From the NCBI GenBank assembly GCA_017625615.1, contig JAGAKP010000042.1:1-34816 (forward strand): 34,816 bases of DNA, read 5' to 3'. Origin of the DNA: Clostridia bacterium (lineage in GTDB: Bacteria; Bacillota; Clostridia; Oscillospirales; CAG-382). The translations under genes were made by a program, and so were the position numbers. The notes beneath the pieces are model-generated. The model saw nothing but the letters and a program-made list of their open reading frames with translations. It searched no databases and was not told the origin of the DNA. Shown in pieces: positions 23,277-31,016 of this stretch (the stretch's first letter is position 1; the number at the start of each line of letters is the position of its first letter).

Positions 23277-25799
23277 ATGAGAGCATTACGCAGACTCATA
23301 CCCTTCATTCTGGCGATCCTTCTCGTTGCTACGGCAGCGTCCGGCGTGCTTCAGGCCGCCGCGTTCTATTATGGACAATGGGTAGGAATCGGCACAGTAA
23401 AAAGCGCATCGACGCAGACGATCGCGTCGGGCATCACCTACGACAGCATTACGCTTACAGACACCTCGGGCAGCAGTCAGGCTATAAAAACACTGACCTT
23501 TAACCCCAAAACGAGCGATTACGTTCCCCTTGTATACGTAAACTATTCGGGCTACGGCGGCACTACATATAATTCTGCTGTGGCTGCGGAAAATATAGGT
23601 TATGACGTAAAGGGAGCCGTTAACGCTTCCTTCTTTTCTTTTACCGGCGCAAGCTGTAACACCTACGGCGGCGTGAATATTTCCGACGGTAAGATACTTC
23701 AGGGCAACAACAGCCACGGCGCAAACTGGATGCTCGCCTTCAACAGCGACGGCACCGCACAGCTCGTATACTCAAGAGTGGCGTTTTCCATGGTTGCAAA
23801 GGGCGGCGCGTGGAGCGCGGCGGTGGACTACGTTAACATCTGCCCCGAAACCACCTACGGCGGAATATATTATTACGATGAATTCTGCGGCAGCAAGACG
23901 GACACCAAGGCGGCAGGCGTAGAGGTGGTCTTCCAAAAGCAAAACGGCACTCAGCTTACCGTCGGCGGCACCCTTCAGGGCAAGGTCACTGCGGTAAGAA
24001 GCAACGTTTCCTCGGGCGGAACTATCGGAGCGGGCAACTTCGTGCTGTACGCATCCAATTCCTCCTCTTACGCATCCTATCTCCGCGGTCTTGCAGTGGG
24101 CGATACCGTTGAGATAACCGCATCCGAAACTCTTTCGGGCGCAAAGACTGCAATGGAAAACTGCAACAGCGCATTCGTAACCTACGGCTACCACATAGTT
24201 TCCAACGGCGTTAACGTAACCTCCTCCAACGGCTTGGGCGAATCCTTTAACACCGCCTCCGCACAGAGAAGCGCCATCGGCATCAAGGCAGACGGCACCG
24301 TTATGCTTATGGTATCCAGCGGCAGAACGGGCAGTTATCCCGGCCTCACCGTGTACGAATTGGCAGATTTCCTTATTTCTCAGGGCTGTGTCACCGCTAT
24401 CAACCTTGACGGCGGCGGCTCCACTCAGATGACTATCGAATCCGGCGGAAGCCTTTCCGCGGTATTCTCAAGCACCCGCAGAGTTGCCAACAGCATACTT
24501 GTAGTAAAGCGTCCCACCGTTTCTTCGGCGGACCGCTCCACGCTGAGCAGTCTTATTTCTCAGGCGACTGCGCTGGTAAACAACTACGTCCTTTCGGGCA
24601 ACAGCGCATATCTTACGTCCGCACTTTCCTATGCAAACGGCGTATACAATTCCTCCAGATCCATGCCCGGCGACTACACCAAGGCTATTATGCGTCTGCG
24701 CGACGGCATCGGAGGCGTTACCGCCACGGGCTACCGCACGGGTATTTTCAAGCTCAATTCCGCACAAAGCCTTCTTTCCTCCGCCTCTGCCTCCGCTTCT
24801 GCGGTTGCAACCGTTCCTTCGGGAAAGAGCCTTACCGTAACTCAGGTTTCGGGCAACTACGGCTATACCAAGTATCTCGGAAATTGGGGCTGGATAGACC
24901 TTACCAAGACCACGGGACTTGGCGCGGCGGCAAATACAAAGGCTGTAATAACCGCTCCCTCCGTTGCATACAAGGGGCAGAATATAACCATAAACTGGAC
25001 CTCTCCCGCAGGAGCCTCCGGCTTTACCTATAAGGTCATTGAGCTTGTCGGCGAGCCCGATCCCACCAGCTCCAGCGAGGGCGATAACGCCCTTCTTCTC
25101 GCTTCAGGCAATACGGTAAACGCACTTTCCGTAACCGTTCCCGCATCCTCACGCACCGACGGCAAGTGGTTAAAGGTTGCGGTATGCGTGGAATACCCCG
25201 CAGGAAGCGCGTGGAGCACTGCGTATATACAGACATCCGAATTGCCCTTTACCGATATTCCCATCGGATATTGGGGCTACAACCCCGTAAAGCACTGCTA
25301 CGAGAGCGGATATTTCGCCGGCACCTCTGCAGATAAATTCTCGCCCGATAACAGTATGACCCGCGCAATGCTTGCGGCGGTGGTCTACCGTATGGCAGGT
25401 CAGCCCGCTTCGGAGGGGAACGTTACACTTCCCTTTACCGACGTTCCTTCCAACGCATGGTATCTTAGCGGGGTAGAGTGGTGCTATGCAAACGATATCG
25501 TTACGGGCACCTCCGCCACCACCTTCTCTCCCGATGCAAGCATCACCCGTGAGCAGGCGGCTGTATTCCTTTACAGACTTGCCGTTTCCATGGGACTTGA
25601 TACCACCGTAAATGATCTTACCGTGGTAAACAGCTTTGGCGACGCAGCCTCTATCAGTCCTTATGCGCAGACCGCAATGGCGTGGGCTGTTGAAAAGGGA
25701 ATTATGGGCGGCAACAACAACCTGCTTTCTCCCAAGAGCAACGCCACCAGAGTGCAGATAGCACAAATGATATACAAATTCGACACTGTGTTAAAATAA
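23277..25799 (+). CDS. SLH-anchored phosphodiester glycosidase (NAGPA domain) surface protein
   Basis: An 840-residue secreted protein. Residues 1-28 are a signal peptide. About 110-410 form a phosphodiester glycosidase (NAGPA) domain with AVNASFFSF (113-121), SAIGIKADGTVMLMV and the diagnostic INLDGGGSTQM (375-385). A helical linker with a Ser/Ala-rich run (about 498-509) leads to an SH3-like segment (about 485-545) and an Ig-like domain (about 553-652). Three SLH repeats close the protein (about 655-708, 718-770, 785-838; TRAML, TREQA and TRVQI in the usual position), anchoring it to cell-wall polymer. NAGPA relatives remove GlcNAc from GlcNAc-phosphodiesters; in bacteria they are linked to exopolysaccharide or wall glycan turnover. 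ACGGAGG precedes the ATG; it is a monocistronic unit. Confidence 0.88.
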   Translation: MRALRRLIPFILAILLVATAASGVLQAAAFYYGQWVGIGTVKSASTQTIASGITYDSITLTDTSGSSQAIKTLTFNPKTSDYVPLVYVNYSGYGGTTYNSAVAAENIGYDVKGAVNASFFSFTGASCNTYGGVNISDGKILQGNNSHGANWMLAFNSDGTAQLVYSRVAFSMVAKGGAWSAAVDYVNICPETTYGGIYYYDEFCGSKTDTKAAGVEVVFQKQNGTQLTVGGTLQGKVTAVRSNVSSGGTIGAGNFVLYASNSSSYASYLRGLAVGDTVEITASETLSGAKTAMENCNSAFVTYGYHIVSNGVNVTSSNGLGESFNTASAQRSAIGIKADGTVMLMVSSGRTGSYPGLTVYELADFLISQGCVTAINLDGGGSTQMTIESGGSLSAVFSSTRRVANSILVVKRPTVSSADRSTLSSLISQATALVNNYVLSGNSAYLTSALSYANGVYNSSRSMPGDYTKAIMRLRDGIGGVTATGYRTGIFKLNSAQSLLSSASASASAVATVPSGKSLTVTQVSGNYGYTKYLGNWGWIDLTKTTGLGAAANTKAVITAPSVAYKGQNITINWTSPAGASGFTYKVIELVGEPDPTSSSEGDNALLLASGNTVNALSVTVPASSRTDGKWLKVAVCVEYPAGSAWSTAYIQTSELPFTDIPIGYWGYNPVKHCYESGYFAGTSADKFSPDNSMTRAMLAAVVYRMAGQPASEGNVTLPFTDVPSNAWYLSGVEWCYANDIVTGTSATTFSPDASITREQAAVFLYRLAVSMGLDTTVNDLTVVNSFGDAASISPYAQTAMAWAVEKGIMGGNNNLLSPKSNATRVQIAQMIYKFDTVLK

Positions 25800-25814
25800 A
25801 TCTCCTTTAGTACG

Positions 25815-25861
25815 CGGCAAGCCGAGATCAGAGCAATCTGAACTCGGCTTGCCGTTTTTTT
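25815..25861 (+). terminator. Intrinsic terminator after the SLH protein gene
   Basis: CGGCAAGCCGAG (25815-25826) with CTCGGCTTGCCG (25843-25854), a perfect 12-bp stem with an inner CAGA/TCTG pairing, then seven T. Confidence 0.92.
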
Positions 25862-25923
25862 ATTAAAAATTTCCATTGGTCAATATGTAGCGAATTTCGT
25901 CTGTTTTTTGTATAAATTGTTAA

Positions 25924-25953
25924 TTGATTTTAAACGTGCTTACGGAGTATAAT
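25924..25953 (+). promoter_or_regulatory. Predicted promoter for the SPFH/protease/TIR cluster
   Basis: TTGATT at 25924-25929 and TATAAT at 25948-25953 with an 18-base spacer. A second TATAAT lies near 25985 without a good -35. The leader to the ATG at 26022 is about 60 bases, very AT-rich, with no clear structure. Confidence 0.55.
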
Positions 25954-26021
25954 ATTCAATGTATAGGTATATATATTTGAAAAATATAATGTTTACATAA
26001 AAGGTTTTAAGGAGTTTAAAC

Positions 26022-27911
26022 ATGGGAAAATTTGCTATCGAATGTCCTAAGTGCGGTACCGTCAACACGGCGTCCACCTTTATTCTCGCAAAGAAGGTAA
26101 TCAAGTGCGGCACCTGCCACAACGATATAAACGTAAAGGAAGCGCGCCTTATGTCCAAGGTCTGCCCTCACTGCGGAAAGGTATTCGTATACGATCAGGC
26201 AAAGGGACACAAAAAGGATTGCCCCTCCTGCGGCAAGAGGATCGACGCCAATAAGGCAGAGACCGTTACATATAAAATGACACACATCAACTGCCCTCAG
26301 TGCTCCTGCACCGTAGAGGTGGATAAAAATGCCGAAACCTACGCCTGCCCCATCTGTAACTGTGAAATTGAGGTTCAGAAGGAGCTTGTCAAGGAAAAGC
26401 TCGTAAAGGACCTTAAATTAAGCGTCCTTGAATATCAGGGCGATAACTCCACCTTCGTGTGGAAGCACCCCATCGAGGACTTCAACTACGGCTCCACCCT
26501 TATCGTACGGGAATCTCAGGAGGCTATCTTCCTTCACAACGGCGAGGCGCTGGATCCCTTCGGACCGGGTAGCTATGAATTGGAGACCGACAGTATTCCT
26601 CTCCTCAACAAGCTTCAGAAGCTTGCTACCGACGGACACGCTCCCTACAGCGCAGAGGTTTACTTCGTAAACAAAGCCGTTCAGATGGGCGTTAAGTGGG
26701 GTACCGATTCCCGCGTAAGATTTATAGACCCCATCACGGGCATTCCTCTTGATATCGGTGCGTCCGGCGAAATGAGCCTGCAGGTGATCGACGGCAAAAA
26801 GCTGCTTCTCAAGCTGGTTGGCACCACCGGCGGTATAAGCAACAAAGAGGTCCTTACCGAGGACGGCAAGGCTTCCGCCGCGCACAAAACCCTTCAGCGT
26901 TATTTCCGCGCACCGCTTATGACCGAGGTAAAGGCTTACCTTGCCAACGTTATAAAGGACGAAAAGATAAATATACTTGAAATAGACGCCCACATGGGCA
27001 CCCTTTCCGAAGCGCTCCGCAAGCGTATCGCGCCCAAGTTTGAGGAATACGGTCTTACCGTACCCGAATTTTACATTACCAATATCGCCCTTCCCGAGGA
27101 CGATAAGAACTTCAAGGATATAAAGGCGCTTATCTCTCAGGCGTACATCTCTGTAAAGGCGGAGGAGGTAAGAGCGGATATCGCAGAGGCGGCAGGCAAG
27201 CGCAAGAAGACCGAAGCGCAGGTAGAGGCTGACCTTAACCTTATCAACGCAAAGAACCGCGCAGACGTAAAGCTGGCGGAGGCCAACGCAGATATAGCCG
27301 CAATGCGCGCAAGAGGTCTTGCGGAAGCGGAAATTATGCGTGCCAAGGGCTATACCGAAAAGGACCTTATCGACGCAGACGTTCAGAAGACCTATGCGGA
27401 GAATATGGGCGCAATTGCAGGCGGCGCCAACGTCGGCAACGGCGGCAGTATGGTGGGCGACGTGCTGGGAACCATGGTAAATATGAAGATGGCGGGCACC
27501 GTTATTAATAAAATGGACGATATGCTCAACAATTCTCCCGTTACCGCAAAGGCACCCTCTTCTCCCTCGCCCGAAACCTGGGCTTGCGAATGCGGCGAAT
27601 TCCTTAACACCAAAAAATTCTGTATGAGCTGCGGCAAGGCACGTCCCGAGCCCAAAAAGGCGGATACGTGGGATTGCGCCTGCGGTGAGACCAATATAAC
27701 GAGCAAATTCTGCCCCGAATGCGGCGCACCCAAGCCCGCACCCGCAGCAGGCTGGAATTGCGCTTGCGGCAAGACGGATATAACGAGCAAATTCTGCCCC
27801 GAGTGCGGCTCTCCCAAGCCCGCAGACCCCGAAAAATGGGATTGCGCCTGCGGTAAAAAGGGAATAGAAAGTAAATTCTGCCCCGAATGCGGAAGTAAAA
27901 AAGGTGAATAA
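26022..27911 (+). CDS. SPFH-domain protein with multiple zinc ribbons
   Basis: A 629-residue protein with no signal peptide. Residues 1-115 hold three CxxC...CxxC zinc modules (Cys 8/11/29/32, 48/51/67/70 and 91/94/109/112). About 130-360 is an SPFH (stomatin/prohibitin/flotillin) domain of the 'virion core protein'/YdjI type, with FVWKHPIEDFNYGSTLIV, REQ-like RESQEAIFLHNGEA and YITNIALPED. A charged helical region (about 375-460, rich in Ala/Glu/Lys) is probably coiled coil. A Gly/Met-rich stretch follows, then four tandem C-terminal zinc ribbons of about 28 residues (519-629; CxCG ... KFCxxCG). SPFH proteins oligomerise at membranes and recruit partners. It is the first gene of the cluster; AAGGAG sits seven bases before the ATG. 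Confidence 0.88.
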   Translation: MGKFAIECPKCGTVNTASTFILAKKVIKCGTCHNDINVKEARLMSKVCPHCGKVFVYDQAKGHKKDCPSCGKRIDANKAETVTYKMTHINCPQCSCTVEVDKNAETYACPICNCEIEVQKELVKEKLVKDLKLSVLEYQGDNSTFVWKHPIEDFNYGSTLIVRESQEAIFLHNGEALDPFGPGSYELETDSIPLLNKLQKLATDGHAPYSAEVYFVNKAVQMGVKWGTDSRVRFIDPITGIPLDIGASGEMSLQVIDGKKLLLKLVGTTGGISNKEVLTEDGKASAAHKTLQRYFRAPLMTEVKAYLANVIKDEKINILEIDAHMGTLSEALRKRIAPKFEEYGLTVPEFYITNIALPEDDKNFKDIKALISQAYISVKAEEVRADIAEAAGKRKKTEAQVEADLNLINAKNRADVKLAEANADIAAMRARGLAEAEIMRAKGYTEKDLIDADVQKTYAENMGAIAGGANVGNGGSMVGDVLGTMVNMKMAGTVINKMDDMLNNSPVTAKAPSSPSPETWACECGEFLNTKKFCMSCGKARPEPKKADTWDCACGETNITSKFCPECGAPKPAPAAGWNCACGKTDITSKFCPECGSPKPADPEKWDCACGKKGIESKFCPECGSKKGE

Positions 27912-27916
27912 TTTAT

Positions 27917-27943
27917 AGGGAGAATGATAGCTTCATTCTCCCT
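27917..27943 (+). promoter_or_regulatory. Intergenic stem-loop between the SPFH and protease genes
   Basis: A perfect 11-bp stem, AGGGAGAATGA (27917-27927) with TCATTCTCCCT (27933-27943), and a 5-base loop. It is not followed by a T run (AAACCG instead), so it is more likely an mRNA-processing, stability or partial-attenuation hairpin than a full terminator. Confidence 0.55.
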
Positions 27944-27974
27944 AAACCGTTAACGATATATTAAGAGGTGTAAT

Positions 27975-28709
27975 ATGGAAAAATGCTTGACCTGCGGCGG
28001 CGCAGTGGTACTTATAAATAACAACGTATATAAATGTCTGTATTGCGATAACGAATATAATGCGGGCACCTCATCCTCGGCTCCCACAATGCGCCCCAAA
28101 ACAGGCAATAACGACAGCGGTGTGGACGTTTTCGATTCCAACATCGGCGGTGTTCTGGAGATCACCTGGGCGGACAGCACGGCTATCCATTCGGGATCGG
28201 GCTATATCATCTCCGACGACGGCTACGCTATCACCAACACCCACGTTGTCACCCGTGATAACGGCGAAAACGTAGGCAAGGTGACCGTCCGCGTCTGCGG
28301 TGAGGAGACTGCCGCTACCGTTATCCGTCTGGGCGATACACAGCACGGCTTGGGTAAGGGAGTAGACCTTGCCCTCATCAAGCTTGCAAAAATGCCAAAG
28401 GGTGCAAAAAAGCTTTCCTTTGCGGATTTCGGCTCGGTGCGTAACGGTCAAAGAGTTTTCGTCATCGGCAATTCTCTGGGCTACGGCACCTGCATCACCA
28501 GCGGTATAGTAAGCGATAAATTGCGCAACGTAAACGGAAAAATGCTTCTTATGACAGACTGCGCAGTAAACGGCGGTAACTCCGGCGGTCCTATGTTTGA
28601 TGAAAAGGGACTTATCATCGGTACCATCGTTTCTGGTATCACCGGCGCAGAGGGAATGAACTTTGCCATCCCCGCAAATACGGTTATTGATTTTGTAAAT
28701 AAAAAGTAA
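27975..28709 (+). CDS. Cytoplasmic trypsin-like (HtrA/DegP-type) serine protease with zinc ribbon
   Basis: A 244-residue protein. Residues 1-28 form a zinc ribbon (Cys4, Cys7, Cys21, Cys24), followed by a short flexible linker. About 55-243 is a chymotrypsin-fold protease domain with the full triad: His90 (ITNTHVV), Asp131 (GVDLALIKL) and Ser203 (GGNSGGPMF). There is no signal peptide, no membrane helix and no PDZ domain, unlike classical HtrA, so it should act inside the cell. It lies between the SPFH gene and the TIR array, sharing the zinc-ribbon theme with both. AGAGGTG precedes the ATG. An adaptor role for the ribbon is inference; the protease assignment is firm. Confidence 0.88.
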   Translation: MEKCLTCGGAVVLINNNVYKCLYCDNEYNAGTSSSAPTMRPKTGNNDSGVDVFDSNIGGVLEITWADSTAIHSGSGYIISDDGYAITNTHVVTRDNGENVGKVTVRVCGEETAATVIRLGDTQHGLGKGVDLALIKLAKMPKGAKKLSFADFGSVRNGQRVFVIGNSLGYGTCITSGIVSDKLRNVNGKMLLMTDCAVNGGNSGGPMFDEKGLIIGTIVSGITGAEGMNFAIPANTVIDFVNKK

Positions 28710-28721
28710 GGATTATTTTAT

Positions 28722-31004
28722 ATGGCGGCTTTCAAATGTAAAATGTGCGGCGGCGAGCTTGAGCTTTTTGATAGCAGTACCGTTGCGGAATGCGAGTACT
28801 GCGGTTCAAAGCAGACCGTGCCAAACGCAGACGATGAAAAAAAGATCACTCTTTTTGCCCGCGCAAACAGGCTTCGCATGGATAACGAATTTGATAAAGC
28901 CGCAGGCATATACGAAAGTATAATAGCGGATTTTCCCAAGGAAGCGGAAGCGTACTGGGGACTTGTGCTGTGCAAATACGGTATTGAATACGTAGACGAT
29001 CCCGTAACCGCCAAAAAGATTCCCACCTGCCGCCGTTCTTCTTTTGACAGTGTGTTTGACGACGAAAATTTCGGTCAGACTCTCGAAAACGCAGACACCT
29101 TGGCAAGAAGTACCTATCGCGCCGAAGCGGAGCAGATCGAAGAGATAAGAAGAGGTATTGTTGAGGTATCCAACAGAGAGGAGCCTTACGATATTTTTAT
29201 CTGCTACAAAGAAACCGATGCAAACGGCAACCGCACCGTAGACAGCGTGATGGCGCAGAGCATATATGATCTTTTGAGCGATAAAGGCTACCGTGTATTC
29301 TTTTCCCGTATAACACTTGAGGGAAAAATAGGCAGTGAGTACGAGCCGTATATATTCGCCGCTCTGAACAGCGCGAAAATAATGCTTGTTTTTGGCACAG
29401 ACTACGAATATTTCAACGCCGTATGGGTTAAAAACGAATGGAATAGATTTTTACAACTTATAGCAAAGGGTGAAAAGAAGACGCTCATTCCTTGCTACAA
29501 GGATATTGACGCATACGATATGCCCAAGGAATTTGCCCGTCTGCAGGCGCAGGATATGGGTAAGCTGGGCTGGGAGCAGGATCTTATAAGAGGCGTGCAG
29601 AAAATACTGCCCAAGAATGAAGCGACAGCCGAAAAAAAGTTTTCGCCCGTTCAGAATCTGCTAAAACGCGGTTATTTGGCGTTGGAGGACGGAGAATGGT
29701 TAAACGCAGACAGATTCTTTGAGGACGTACTTAACGTTGATGCCGAATGTGCCGAGGGTTATCTCGGTAAAATGCTTTGCGCACTCCGCCTGCACAAGGA
29801 AGAAGAGCTTGGAAAGCTGACTTTTCCTTTTGATACCCAAAAGTATTACGATAAAGTTATGCGGTTTGCTTCCCGGGATTTGCAAAAACAGATACTCTGT
29901 TATTCGGACGCGGCAAAACGGCGGGCAACGGAAAAAAACGCGCCGTTTTACACAGACGAGCCGGACACAAGGCTTGCGGAAATACGGGAAAGGCTTTATC
30001 CGTTGCAAGCAATCATACACGCAGGCTATAAATACTCCGTCGGCGTAAACAGCGACGGAACGGTCTCCCTTTTCGCTTTGGAAAAGGCGGTCTTCAGCAA
30101 CGGCGTTGAAGAGTGGCGGGATATAGTTGCCGTTACCGGCGGAAACAAAAGCATTATAGGCTTAAAATCCGACGGCACCGTAGTTTCTGCGGGAAGCACG
30201 AAAAGCTGTAACGTAAGCGAGTGGCGGGATATTGTGGCGGTATCGGCTTCTACGGATCACACCCTTGGTCTGAAGGCGGACGGAACGGTCGTTTCCGCAA
30301 CCAACAGCCTCGTACGCGCTCTGAAAACCGACGATTGGACGGATATCACAGCTGTGACCGTGGGAAACGCACACGCCGTAGGAATAAAAAACGACAGAAC
30401 GGTTGTTGCCTGCGGCATTAATACGAACATGCAATGCAACGTATCCAGATGGAACGATATAGTTGCCGTAAGCGCAGGAGCATTGTATACCGTGGGATTG
30501 AAATCCGACGGCACTGTGGTTTCGGCGGGAATGACTATCTATCAACAGCAGGAAATGCTGAAATGGAAGAATATAATTGCCGTAAGCGCAGGTGCGAACC
30601 ACACGGCGGCGTTAAGAGCCGACGGCAGGGTTGTGGCTGTAGGAAACAACGATTGCGGGCAGTGCAACGTAAGCGGATGGCGGGAGATAATCGCCATAAG
30701 CGTGGGCATAAACCAGACACTCGGCTTAAAGTCCGACGGTACCGTGGTTTTCGCAGGAAAGCCCGCACAGGTAAAAGAAAAAGTAACGGAATGGAAATTG
30801 TTTGATCACATTGAGGATTTTGAGCGTAAGCCGTTTTTTATACAGCAAAGGCAAAAAGCACAGCAACGCGAAACGGAAAACGCCGATCTTATAAAAAAGC
30901 GCGCAGAGCTTCGCCTAAAAGGCGTTTGCCAGCACTGCGGCGGCGCATTCAAGGGTATGTTAACGAGATCATGCTCCGTTTGCGGAAAGAAAAAAGATTA
31001 TTAA
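28722..31004 (+). CDS. Zinc ribbon-TIR-RCC1-like repeat protein (array copy 1)
   Basis: A 760-residue cytoplasmic protein. Residues 1-30: zinc ribbon (Cys6/9/24/27). About 42-150: helical region with TPR-like EFDKAAGIYESII and a conserved YGIEYVDDP block. About 154-292: TIR domain, with PYDIFICYKETD (strand A), KGYRVFFSRITLEGKIGSEYEPYI (BB-loop region, landmarks only) and AVWVKNEW, whose Glu239 aligns with the NADase Glu of active TIRs. A helical linker (about 300-420) is followed by seven RCC1-like repeats of about 38 residues (about 428-695; GLKSDGTVV...CNVS.W.DIVAVS.G). It ends in a second zinc ribbon (Cys736/739/751/754) and KKKDY. It starts 12 bases after the protease stop. The target and trigger are unknown. 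Confidence 0.85.
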   Translation: MAAFKCKMCGGELELFDSSTVAECEYCGSKQTVPNADDEKKITLFARANRLRMDNEFDKAAGIYESIIADFPKEAEAYWGLVLCKYGIEYVDDPVTAKKIPTCRRSSFDSVFDDENFGQTLENADTLARSTYRAEAEQIEEIRRGIVEVSNREEPYDIFICYKETDANGNRTVDSVMAQSIYDLLSDKGYRVFFSRITLEGKIGSEYEPYIFAALNSAKIMLVFGTDYEYFNAVWVKNEWNRFLQLIAKGEKKTLIPCYKDIDAYDMPKEFARLQAQDMGKLGWEQDLIRGVQKILPKNEATAEKKFSPVQNLLKRGYLALEDGEWLNADRFFEDVLNVDAECAEGYLGKMLCALRLHKEEELGKLTFPFDTQKYYDKVMRFASRDLQKQILCYSDAAKRRATEKNAPFYTDEPDTRLAEIRERLYPLQAIIHAGYKYSVGVNSDGTVSLFALEKAVFSNGVEEWRDIVAVTGGNKSIIGLKSDGTVVSAGSTKSCNVSEWRDIVAVSASTDHTLGLKADGTVVSATNSLVRALKTDDWTDITAVTVGNAHAVGIKNDRTVVACGINTNMQCNVSRWNDIVAVSAGALYTVGLKSDGTVVSAGMTIYQQQEMLKWKNIIAVSAGANHTAALRADGRVVAVGNNDCGQCNVSGWREIIAISVGINQTLGLKSDGTVVFAGKPAQVKEKVTEWKLFDHIEDFERKPFFIQQRQKAQQRETENADLIKKRAELRLKGVCQHCGGAFKGMLTRSCSVCGKKKDY

Positions 31005-31016
31005 CGAGGAATATAT

